Source: Pseudonocardia sp. (lineage in GTDB: Bacteria > Actinomycetota > Actinomycetes > Mycobacteriales > Pseudonocardiaceae). From it: 49,284 nt of DNA. How positions within the stretch are numbered: the first letter of the stretch is position 1; every line of letters starts with the position of its first letter. The notes below the pieces were generated by a model. That model did no database searches. It was not told the origin of the DNA and saw only the letters and a program-made list of their open reading frames with translations. A program made the position numbers and the translations under genes. Below are positions 42,036-49,095 of the stretch, piece after piece. The stretch lies in assembly GCA_019244295.1 (NCBI GenBank), contig JAFASX010000153.1:1-49284 (forward strand). Direction: 5' to 3'.

Positions 42036-45000
42036 ATGGTTGAGCGACGCGACGGTGCTTCGCTGATCCGTCTCGGACTCACCGAGTCACGAGCGGAGTC
42101 GACGCTAGGCAAGCTCGGTTGGTGGGATGGCGATCGGCCGGTCGAAGGGGCCGAGGCGATCATGTGGGCGCTGGCCCGCAGTCCCGATCCGAATCAGGCG
42201 TTGCGCACGGTCGAGCGACTAGCCGAAGTCGCTGGGAGCGAGTGGTCGGCGCTGGACGCTCAGCTGCGTTCTGACCAGGGGCTGCGTGGTCGGCTGCTGG
42301 CACTACTGGGGTCCTCCACCGCGCTGGGTGATCACCTGGTGGCCCGGCCGTCCCTATGGCGTCGCCTCGCTTCGGATCAGGCGCTCACCCCGGACCGGCT
42401 GCCCGATCTGGCAACGCGAACCGCCAAGCTGCTGGCCGCCGTCGGAGCCGACCCGGTCGATGCGCCCGCTGAATCATCCGGTGGCGTCCAGGCGGGCGTC
42501 ATCGGCCAACAGGCGATCGACGCGCTGCGCGTCGCCTACCGAGATGCCCTCCTGGAGATCGCGGCCGCCGATCTCGCCGCCGTGGGGGAGCCCGCGTTGC
42601 CGGTGCTGGCGGTGGACGTCGTCGCTGCCCAGCTCGCCAACCTGGCCATCGCGGCTCTGCGCGCCGCGCTAGCCGTGGCGATGGCCGAAGCCGCTTTAGC
42701 TGACGATGGCCCGCTGCCCCGGCTTGCGGTGATCGGCATGGGCAAGTGCGGCGGCAACGAGCTCAACTATGTCTCCGACGTCGATGTGATCTTCGTTGGG
42801 GAACCGGTTCACGCGGTGACCACCAGGCTGGCCTCGACGGTCATGCGGGTGGCCGGAGCCGCGTGCTTTCCGGTGGATGCCAATCTCCGTCCGGAAGGCC
42901 GCCAAGGAGCCCTGGTCAGGACGTTGGACGGTCACCTCGGCTACTACCGGCGATGGGCAAAGACCTGGGAGTTCCAGGCGTTGCTCAAAGCTCGCCCGAT
43001 AGCTGGCAATCTGGAGCTGGCGGCCGCCTACATGGAGGCGGTTACCCCGATGGTGTGGAACGCCGCCGACCGAAGCGACTTCGTTGCCGAGGTACGCGCG
43101 ATGCGCCGGCGGGTTGAGTCGAACGTCCGGCCTGAACACGCTGACCGCGAGCTCAAGTTGGGTCGAGGTGGCCTGCGGGACGTTGAGTTCGCGGTGCAGC
43201 TGCTGCAGCTGGTGCATGGGCGCGGCGACCCCGACATCCGCTCGGGGTCCACGCTCGTGGCGCTGGCGGCCCTGGGTAAAGGAGGTTACGTCGGCCGCGA
43301 CGACGCCTCGAACCTGGCCGCCTCCTACCGGTTCCTCCGGTTGCTGGAGCATCGCCTGCAGCTGCGGCGGCTGCGGCGTACACACCTGCTGCCCCCGGAG
43401 ACCGATACCGCATCGTTGCGCTGGTTGGCGAGGGCAGCCAAGCTGCGTCCGGACGGCCGTCGGGATGCCGTTGGGGTATTGCTCGGCGAATGGCGAGACA
43501 ACACTCGCCGAGTACGTCGGCTGCACGAGAAGTTGTTCTATCGTCCGCTGCTGGAGGCGGTCTCCCGGATCCCCGGGGATCAGCTCCGGTTGTCGGAGAA
43601 GTCCGCCGCCCGCCGGCTGGCCGCGTTGGGCTGGCTGTCCCCGGAGGGCGCCCTGGGTCACCTGCGCGCGCTCACCGAGGGGATGTCCCGAGCGGCGGCC
43701 ATCCAGCGCACCTTGTTGCCGGTGCTACTCGACCAGCTGGCGGACACACCTAACCCGGATCGCGGGCTGCTTGCCTACCGCCGAGTGTCCGAGGCGCTCG
43801 CGGACACGCCGTGGTATTTGCGGTTGCTGCGCGACGAGGGGTCGGTGGCGGAGCGGCTGATGACCATGTTGGGCATGTCCGCGCTGGTACCGGATCTGCT
43901 GGTGCGGGCGCCGGAGGTGCTGCGGCTGCTCGCCGACACCTCCGAGCAGGCTGAACTGGTCACCCGGGACCCGTTGGAGGTCACCGCGTCACTGCGGGCC
44001 GCGGTCAGCCGGCATGCTGATGCAGCCGCTGCGGTGACCGCCGCCCGGTCGCTTCGCCGTCACGAGCTGTTGCGGGTGGCCTGTGCCGATTTACTCGGTC
44101 TGATGCCGGTGTCGGAAGTCTGTGCCGCGCTTAGTGAGGTGTGGGCGGCTGTGCTGTCTTCTGCTCTCGACGCCGTGGTGCGATTTCAGTCGCGGAGCGA
44201 CCCGGCGCCGGCGCGGCTGGCGGTGATCGGGATGGGCCGGCTTGGCGGCGCGGAGCTGGGTTACGGTTCGGACGCGGACGTCTTGTTTGTGTGCGAACCG
44301 CTGGGCACGGCGAGCGAGCGCGATGCGTTGCGTTGGGCGACCGCCGTCGCCGAACAGGTACGGGGCCTGCTGGGCGCGCCCAGTCCTGACCCGCCGCTGC
44401 AGGTGGACGCCAACCTGCGTCCGGAGGGCCGTAACGGCCCACTGGTGCGCACATGTGAATCCTATCGGGTTTACTACGCGCAGTGGTCGGAGGTGTGGGA
44501 AGCTCAGGCCTTACTGCGGGCCCGCCCGTTGGCCGGTGATCTGGGCTTGGGTCGACAGTTCATCGGGATGATTGATCCAGTGCGTTACCCCGTTGGTGGG
44601 CTCTCGCCGTCAAAGGTGACCGAGATCCGGCGGATCAAGGCCAGGGTGGACGCCGAGCGGTTGCCTCGGGGCGCCGACCGCGCCACCCACACCAAACTCG
44701 GCTACGGCGGGCTGGCTGATGTGGAGTGGACGGTGCAGCTGTTGCAGCTGCAGCACGCGGCCGACATACCCGAGCTGCGTACGACCTCCACGCTGGAGGG
44801 CTTGCGGGAAGCCGTCGAGGCAGAGTTACTGGTCAGCCATGACGCTGACGAGTTGGCGGCTGGCTGGACGATGGCCACGCGGGCCCGCAACGCGGTCACC
44901 CTTGTGAAAGGTAAGCCGACTGACCAGCTGCCCCGGTCGGGGCGCGAGCTGGCCGCGGTGGCTAGGGCGATGGGCTACCCGGCCGGTGGCGATCCCGGCG

Positions 45001-45074
45001 AGTTCGTTGACGAGTACCGGCGGGTCACCCGCCGGGCCCGAGCGGTGGTCGAGCGAGTGTTCTACGGCTCCTGA
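42036..45074 (+). CDS. glnE: Bifunctional glutamine synthetase adenylyltransferase/deadenylase
   Basis: A 1012-residue GlnE with two nucleotidyltransferase halves. The N-terminal (deadenylase) site is GMGKCGGNELNYVSDVDVIFV near residue 234, and the C-terminal (adenylylase) site GMGRLGGAELGYGSDADVLFV near residue 730. Each is followed by the VDANLRPEGR(Q/N)GxLVR segment and KLGRGGLRDVEFAVQLLQL or KLGYGGLADVEWTVQLLQL. The enzyme attaches and removes AMP at glutamine synthetase in response to nitrogen state. The start ATG 42036 (MVERRDG) is 10 bases after the PEBP stop; the longer frame into the PEBP gene is a shadow. No Shine-Dalgarno is obvious, so coupling is likely. Confidence 0.97.
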   Translation: MVERRDGASLIRLGLTESRAESTLGKLGWWDGDRPVEGAEAIMWALARSPDPNQALRTVERLAEVAGSEWSALDAQLRSDQGLRGRLLALLGSSTALGDHLVARPSLWRRLASDQALTPDRLPDLATRTAKLLAAVGADPVDAPAESSGGVQAGVIGQQAIDALRVAYRDALLEIAAADLAAVGEPALPVLAVDVVAAQLANLAIAALRAALAVAMAEAALADDGPLPRLAVIGMGKCGGNELNYVSDVDVIFVGEPVHAVTTRLASTVMRVAGAACFPVDANLRPEGRQGALVRTLDGHLGYYRRWAKTWEFQALLKARPIAGNLELAAAYMEAVTPMVWNAADRSDFVAEVRAMRRRVESNVRPEHADRELKLGRGGLRDVEFAVQLLQLVHGRGDPDIRSGSTLVALAALGKGGYVGRDDASNLAASYRFLRLLEHRLQLRRLRRTHLLPPETDTASLRWLARAAKLRPDGRRDAVGVLLGEWRDNTRRVRRLHEKLFYRPLLEAVSRIPGDQLRLSEKSAARRLAALGWLSPEGALGHLRALTEGMSRAAAIQRTLLPVLLDQLADTPNPDRGLLAYRRVSEALADTPWYLRLLRDEGSVAERLMTMLGMSALVPDLLVRAPEVLRLLADTSEQAELVTRDPLEVTASLRAAVSRHADAAAAVTAARSLRRHELLRVACADLLGLMPVSEVCAALSEVWAAVLSSALDAVVRFQSRSDPAPARLAVIGMGRLGGAELGYGSDADVLFVCEPLGTASERDALRWATAVAEQVRGLLGAPSPDPPLQVDANLRPEGRNGPLVRTCESYRVYYAQWSEVWEAQALLRARPLAGDLGLGRQFIGMIDPVRYPVGGLSPSKVTEIRRIKARVDAERLPRGADRATHTKLGYGGLADVEWTVQLLQLQHAADIPELRTTSTLEGLREAVEAELLVSHDADELAAGWTMATRARNAVTLVKGKPTDQLPRSGRELAAVARAMGYPAGGDPGEFVDEYRRVTRRARAVVERVFYGS

Positions 45075-45146
45075 CGGCTGGAGGAGCTCCGCCGCCGACC
45101 GAGTAGCTCGGCCGGTCGATGTCGGCCCGGAACCCGGCTACTCCGA

Positions 45147-46367
45147 CTACTCCGGCCCGGAGCCGCCGGTGCCGCCGCCGATGTGCGGTAGCCGGATCAC
45201 CCGGTCGTCGCTGGAGACAATCGGGCCACCTCGGCCTCGGTTCTCAGTTCCCAGCCAGGCTGTCCCGTCAGGCCCGAGTGTCGCGGCGCTGACTCGCCCG
45301 TAGATTCCATTCAGCGCGGTCGATGGGGAGCCGGTGAAGCTTGCCAGTGCTCTCTTTGTCTGCAGCACAAATAGGGCGGACCCGCCGCGCTCGGCGACGG
45401 CCAAACTGTCCGGCTGGGCAATACACCCGGCGACGGCGGGCTGGTCGGGCCAGTCCCAGGCCGGTGGGGCGAGTTGACCCGCCGAGACCCGGTAGAGGGC
45501 GTCCCTGCCTGGCGCGCGATCGGTGACCCAGGTAATGCCGTTCTCGGGTGACGTGCACATGCCGCCCGGCGCGTGCAGGCCAGAGCTGTAAATAGGCGAT
45601 CGAGGGTCAGGATTACCTTTGAACGGTTTCCCGAAGGTGTCGATTTTCAGTATTTTTCCGGCGAGCGATCCTGGGGAGTCCGCCGAGCCGTCGGCGCCGG
45701 TGGCGACAATAAGCGCGTCGTCCCTGCTGACTCCGATGGTTCCGGAATCATTGCCAGCGGTCCTGGGAATTCCGGTGAAGATCGGCACCGTCGAGCCGTC
45801 CGGAGTGACCCGCACGACCCGGTGGTCAGTGGCGGTGGCGATGTAGGCGTACAGCAGGCGGTCCTCGTCGTACGAGGGAGAAAGGACCAGGCCCTTGAGC
45901 CCGCCGCTGGCGGCATCGACCGGGACGGTGGCGAGCAGCTGACTGGGCTTGCCTTTTTCGACTCGCATGATCCGCCCGGTCTCGCGCTGCGCGGCGAGCG
46001 CGGACTGCCCGTCCGGCAGGACCGCGATTGCCGACACCGGATCGAGGCAGGTGGCGACGACGAGTGGGTCGGGATCTTGACAGCCGACGGGGGCACCCGG
46101 CCGGCCGGGTGGCGTGTTGGCTGGCGGCGGCTCTTGCTCGGGAGTTTGCTCAGGGACTTTCGGTGGAGCGGCTAGTGGGCTGCCGCCTTCTGGCTTGTCG
46201 TGCCATTGTCTGGGTCCGGTATCTGGGAACGTCGCGCAACTCGCCAGCGAAGCCACCGCTACCGCCACGGCGGCGATTCGCAGCGCTCGCAGTATGGCCC
46301 TCGCCCTGTGTCGCGCCGGCCTCCGGCGGGCCGGGGCGCGCAACGGCGGTCGGATCACAGCTTCCAC
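45147..46367 (-). CDS. PQQ-dependent sugar dehydrogenase-like lipoprotein
   Basis: A 406-residue secreted lipoprotein. The lipobox is SLASC (Cys44) behind an Arg-rich start and is followed by a Pro/Glu-rich linker. The rest is a six-bladed propeller of the soluble glucose dehydrogenase (GSDH) type: AIAVLPDGQSALAAQRETGRIMRV, GLKGLVLSPSYDEDRLLYAYIA, IFTGIPRTAGNDSGTIGVSRDDALIVATGADG, GKILKIDTFGKPFKGNPDP and YSSGLHAPGGMC. The blade with GLKGL-x-xSPxYDExxxLYAY is diagnostic. Whether PQQ and catalysis are retained is uncertain, because the usual His (often GHRNxQG) in the YSSGLH segment is replaced by HAPGGM. It converges with glnE. Confidence 0.85.
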   Translation of the reverse strand: MEAVIRPPLRAPARRRPARHRARAILRALRIAAVAVAVASLASCATFPDTGPRQWHDKPEGGSPLAAPPKVPEQTPEQEPPPANTPPGRPGAPVGCQDPDPLVVATCLDPVSAIAVLPDGQSALAAQRETGRIMRVEKGKPSQLLATVPVDAASGGLKGLVLSPSYDEDRLLYAYIATATDHRVVRVTPDGSTVPIFTGIPRTAGNDSGTIGVSRDDALIVATGADGSADSPGSLAGKILKIDTFGKPFKGNPDPRSPIYSSGLHAPGGMCTSPENGITWVTDRAPGRDALYRVSAGQLAPPAWDWPDQPAVAGCIAQPDSLAVAERGGSALFVLQTKRALASFTGSPSTALNGIYGRVSAATLGPDGTAWLGTENRGRGGPIVSSDDRVIRLPHIGGGTGGSGPE

Positions 46368-46458
46368 CCTATGCGGCTTGCCGTGAGCCGGAGGTGAGAC
46401 ACCCTCTGCCAGCTCTCGGCTTACTAGGTGATCGATTCCACCCTGGAGTGGACGCTGC

Positions 46459-46479
46459 GTTGTCTTGAAGTTGTCTTGA
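46459..46479. repeat. Two close copies of a 10-bp direct repeat
   Basis: GTTGTCTTGA at 46459-46468 and 46470-46479, one base apart, about 80 bases from the integrase remnant. Possible old att or binding site; nothing else is seen between 46385 and 46560. Confidence 0.5.
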
Positions 46480-46560
46480 GCGCGCCATGGTCATTTGAGC
46501 TCGGGGATTTGGGTGCCTCTGGGCCGCGTCGGACTGACCGGAGCCTCCCTGTGATGGTGT

Positions 46561-46686
46561 TCACGCGTCGTCCACGGCCCGCCGCGTGCGGTCCTCCATA
46601 TCGGGCAGCAAGTGCCCGTAGGTGGACAGGACGAGGGTCGCGTTGTCGTGCCCGAGACGCTCAGCGATGGCCACCACGCTCTCACT
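46561..46686 (-). pseudogene. C-terminal remnant of a tyrosine integrase
   Basis: The minus strand reads SVVAIAERLGHDNATLVLSTYGHLLPDMEDRTRRAVD and stops. This is the last block of phage or ICE-type tyrosine recombinases: LGH with the second active-site His, then T-x-Y with the nucleophile Tyr and GHLLP. About 300 residues that should precede it, with the core-binding and Arg box regions, are missing. Upstream sequence in this frame is unrelated. It marks the former end of an integrated element. No intact tRNA gene or clear attachment repeat is beside it. Confidence 0.8.
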
Positions 46687-46759
46687 GGCCGCCACCTGTC
46701 CAGAGTCGCAACCGACACCATACAGCCGTTCGTCTCCGATCAGACCCGGACCGATCCCG

Positions 46760-47012
46760 TCCGACAAGCTTCGGAAACTTCTCGTTGGCTGCGGTGGTCT
46801 CGCCGCGTGCAGCGAGTATGACCCTCGCCATGGCCCCCGCAAGCTCCTTAGGCGAGCCAACCGCGAGGGCACGATCGTTTCCCGTAAGGGCGCTGTTGAG
46901 CCGCTGTAGTGAGTCATCGACCGCAGCCCAGGACTCGTCGCCGAGGCCGTCTGGGCGCTCCAAGTAGAGCGCCCCGGCGGCGGAACGTCGGGAAGTAGTG
47001 CGCCAGGCTCAC
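46760..47012 (-). pseudogene. Frameshifted abortive-infection-like gene fragment
   Basis: A GTG at 47012, behind GGGAGAGGG, opens VSLAHYFPTFRR. After a frame change near 46975 the protein-like sequence goes on as GALYLERPDGLGDESW, AAVDDSLQRLNSALTGNDRA, LAVGSPKELAGAMARVIL and ends near FPKLV. The segment A-x-G-x-x-KEL-x-x-x-x-x-x-[IV]-L-x-x-x-G resembles the helical Abi_C-type domain of abortive-infection proteins and related actinobacterial proteins of unknown function. The rest is cut off where the integrase tail begins. I regard it as a broken phage-defence-like gene; the family call is from motif memory only. Confidence 0.45.
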
Positions 47013-47073
47013 GTGATCAGACCCTCTCCCACGTGCAGACCGCCGATGATGCTACCGAGGTAATCGCACTGGA

Positions 47074-47092
47074 CCTGTTAATTGTTAACGGG
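47074..47092. promoter_or_regulatory. AT-rich 19-bp palindrome
   Basis: CCTGTTAA-TTG-TTAACGGG: 8-bp arms (one G-T type pair) around 3 bases. It is conspicuous in this high-GC context and lies about 60 bases upstream of the broken Abi-like gene, in an operator-like position. The gap 47013-47196 contains no gene I can support. Confidence 0.5.
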
Positions 47093-47196
47093 CCGTCTGA
47101 AATCGGCTCAGCGCGAGTCCGGCGCTGTGGTGACTGCCGTTCTCCCCCGTGCTGATAGGTGATTGTTGGTTGTGCGTCTCGATCGCATTGCCGCGC

Positions 47197-48306
47197 TTAG
47201 AGATTCAGTGGCCAACGGTGTTCGTGATCGGGCGCGTCAATCCATACTTCGTGCGCGCCGTCGGGTGTGACGGTCAGTCCGTAGCGGTCTGGGGTGGGCT
47301 TGCCGGCTTGGCGCCACCAGGTGTAGGCGGTGTCGACCTCGTCCCAGAGGTGTCGGGGGCCGATCTGGTGGACGGTCCAGGGGTGGTGTCTGCGTACGAG
47401 GCTGATCCGGGCCCAGGAGCGCGACCCCAGGTCGTGCAGCTCGATTCGTCGGTGGTTGTCGTCGAGGTCTTCCACAGTGAGGTAGCAGGAGGGTACGCGC
47501 AGGCCGATAGTGAACGCAGCGCGGGTGAAGTCGGTGATCTCGAACAGCTCCGGCCCGGTGCGCGTGGTCTGGCTGGTGTGCGCGGTGTCGAGTTGGTCGG
47601 CGGTCGGGTCGCGGTAGTCCCGGCGCTGGTGACGCACGCGCATGAACGCCAGGTTGGCCCCGCACCGGCCGGATGCCGAGCCGTCCTCGTGCACGGTCAG
47701 GCAGGTGAGTGCGTCGTCTCCGTAATCGGTTCCCCAGGGGGTGACGATCAGGCCGCCGGGGCGTGTCTGGTCGATCCAGGCGCGGGGGATTTCGCGGACT
47801 GAGGCGGTGCAGATGGTCCGGTCGTAGGGGGCGTCGGCGGGGTAGCCCTTGGTGCCGTCGCCGGTCACCACCAGCACCGGGTAGCCGGTCTTGGTTAGAG
47901 CCCGGCGGGCGTCGTCGGCGACAGCCGGGTCCACTTCGACGGACACCACGTGCCCATAGCTGCCGACTCGCGCGGACAGGAGCGCGGCGTTCCATCCGGT
48001 CCCGGTTCCGATCTCCAGAGCCCGTTGTTCTTCTCGCACGTCGAGCGTGTCGAGCATCGCCGCGACCAACGACGGTTGGCTGCATGAGCTGGACGGCCGC
48101 CATCCGGTGCGCCCCGGCGCGGTCGCTCCGTCGTCCACCTGCGTGATGATCGGCTCGTCGGAGTCGACCAGCTCGCGCCAACATGTCTCGTCTTCGGCTC
48201 GTGACAGCGAGACGAATCCCTCGCCGGGGGGTGTCGCGGCTACCCAGACCACGGACGGGATGAACGGGGCGCGGGAGACGCGAAGCTGGTCGTGCCAGTC
48301 GTTCAC
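47197..48306 (-). CDS. Isoaspartate-methyltransferase-fold SAM methyltransferase, peptide-maturation type
   Basis: A 369-residue enzyme with a PCMT-like core: PSSSCSQPSLVAAMLDTL before motif I, ALEIGTGTGWNAALL (residues 96-110), VSVEVDP, VVTGDGTKGYPADAPYDRTI and RPGGLIVTPWGTDYG. A C-terminal extension of about 150 residues ends ARISLVRRHHPW, QIGPRHLWDEVDTAYTWW, GLTVTPDG. That extension is what I recall from methyltransferases of ATP-grasp peptide maturase systems and their actinobacterial relatives, which methylate Asp side chains of ribosomal peptides and can lead to aspartimide. The N-terminus (NDWHDQ, then APFIPSVVW) is also of that group. The start is GTG 48306, overlapping the stop of a 43-codon gene by GTGA. 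No peptide ligase or other maturase is next to it. Confidence 0.85.
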   Translation of the reverse strand: MNDWHDQLRVSRAPFIPSVVWVAATPPGEGFVSLSRAEDETCWRELVDSDEPIITQVDDGATAPGRTGWRPSSSCSQPSLVAAMLDTLDVREEQRALEIGTGTGWNAALLSARVGSYGHVVSVEVDPAVADDARRALTKTGYPVLVVTGDGTKGYPADAPYDRTICTASVREIPRAWIDQTRPGGLIVTPWGTDYGDDALTCLTVHEDGSASGRCGANLAFMRVRHQRRDYRDPTADQLDTAHTSQTTRTGPELFEITDFTRAAFTIGLRVPSCYLTVEDLDDNHRRIELHDLGSRSWARISLVRRHHPWTVHQIGPRHLWDEVDTAYTWWRQAGKPTPDRYGLTVTPDGAHEVWIDAPDHEHRWPLNL

Positions 48307-48434
48307 GACGTGGCCTCTCCCTCCTGCCCGGACTCGCCGTCGTGCTTGTTCTGGTCGTCTTTGCTGCCCCAGTTCTCCCACTTCTCCGGCTGGGGCTGGT
48401 CTTGCCCGTCACGGTCGTCGTCCCGCTTGCCCAT
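48303..48434 (-). CDS. 43-residue Asp/Glu/Gly-rich peptide coupled to the methyltransferase
   Basis: An ATG at 48434 is preceded by GGGAGGT at an ideal 6-base distance and opens a 43-codon frame. Its stop overlaps the methyltransferase GTG (TCGTGA). The peptide begins MGKRDDDRDGQDQPQPEK and has no hydrophobic stretch and no Cys. It contains 8 Asp, 5 Glu, 5 Gly and two Trp (WENWGSKDD). Two Asp-Gly steps (Asp9-Gly10 and Asp32-Gly33) are the bond type most prone to aspartimide and isoaspartate formation, and Asn-x-Gly (NWG) is also present. By position it is a probable substrate or precursor for the methyltransferase. I know no described family that matches. An acidic accessory protein is the alternative. 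Confidence 0.65.
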   Translation of the reverse strand: MGKRDDDRDGQDQPQPEKWENWGSKDDQNKHDGESGQEGEATS

Positions 48435-48555
48435 CGTGCTACCTCCCTTGTTGAGGGTTCGTGTCGTATGGTCGGTTCCGATGTTGCGGTCCGCACGTCC
48501 TCAGTACGGCGAATACGACCGAGCTGCAACCGTGGCCCCCGTGCCGGTGGCCTGC
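48435..48555 (-). promoter_or_regulatory. Leader and probable promoter region of the peptide-methyltransferase unit
   Basis: On the minus strand the 60 bases before the peptide ATG contain CATACGAC as a possible -10 element, then an A-rich leader ending in the ribosome binding site GGGAGGT. The -35 element is not clear. It implies that the two genes form their own transcript. Confidence 0.3.
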
Positions 48556-48882
48556 TCACGGCTCCTGACGCTCGGTATCGGCTGCGGTCGGCTCGAGATA
48601 CAAAGCGGCGTGGTCCTTGCGGATGGTCAGCCCGGGTCCGTGCGCGGTGTGCGCGTCGGCGGGTTGGGCGGCGCGATCGTGGTTCCAAGCGCGAGCGGTG
48701 TGGCAGAGGCGTTCGGCGAGTTCGCCGCCGTGGGGGCCGTGGCCGGCGGCGCCGAGTTCGCCGCGGTGGTCGAGGTCGTCGGGGATTCGTCGGCTGGTGA
48801 GGTAGACGAGGCTGGAGCAAACCGGAGCACCCATTTTCAGCCCGGAACGGGCCTTACCGACAGGGAAGATCCGGGACCAACC
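48556..48882 (-). pseudogene. C-terminal coding remnant, possibly of a second RiPP-type methyltransferase
   Basis: The frame is open from just after a TGA (48885-48883) to its stop at 48556 and looks protein-coding throughout: WSRIFPVGKARSGLK, PVCSSLVYLTSRRIPDDLDH, GHGPHGGELAERLCHTARAW, and GPGLTIRKDHAALYLEP. The SLxYLT, GHGPxxxELAERLxxxxRxW order resembles the C-terminal region of methyltransferases of FxLD-type lanthipeptide systems as I remember them, but I am not sure. An ATG at 48834 could start a 92-residue protein; the protein-like sequence before that ATG suggests a truncated longer gene instead. It is co-oriented with the peptide-methyltransferase pair. Confidence 0.4.
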
Positions 48883-49000
48883 TCAGGACATCCTCGGCGG
48901 CGGGGGGTGGCTAGGCCGGGGTCGAAGGTGTGCTTGTCCACGATGCGGAACACCACGCGGTCCTTCGCCGGAGTACGCCCGACCGACCCCGTCAGTCCGG
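48883..49000 (-). pseudogene. Frameshifted coding debris
   Basis: On the minus strand a piece reads KDRVVFRIVDKHTFDPGLATP (about 48905-48970). It then seems to change frame to AEDVLRLVPDLP before meeting a stop. It might be the upstream part of the same gene as the remnant at 48556-48882, split by small indels. I do not recognise the family. Confidence 0.3.
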
Positions 49001-49040
49001 GTGACGCAGCCGTGGCCAGAGCGTGGCCTAGCTGGTTGTC

Positions 49041-49052
49041 TGTCTAACGACA
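49041..49052. promoter_or_regulatory. Short palindrome TGTC-TAAC-GACA
   Basis: A 4+4+4 inverted repeat in otherwise gene-free sequence between the debris and the partial gene at the window edge. Weak operator candidate. Confidence 0.25.
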
Positions 49053-49095
49053 TAAGAACACTGCACGCCGGTCAGGGTTCGCAGGCGCGTAATCG

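Noticed and set aside
45067..45087. Terminator between glnE and the sugar-dehydrogenase-like gene
   Set aside because: GCTCCT and AGGAGC can pair (6 bp, 9-base loop), but the stem is short, without T-run, and similar small repeats are expected by chance at this GC content.
47237..48820. A very long minus-strand frame (over 500 codons) over the methyltransferase region
   Set aside because: Its product is almost only Arg, Pro and Thr, without domain character. It is the out-of-frame shadow of the GC-rich methyltransferase gene, which has clear SAM motifs.
48292..49047. Plus-strand frame of 251 codons at the right end
   Set aside because: It lies antisense to the methyltransferase leader and remnant and has no ribosome binding site or recognisable domain; the Val/Ala/Gly bias is that of a shadow frame.
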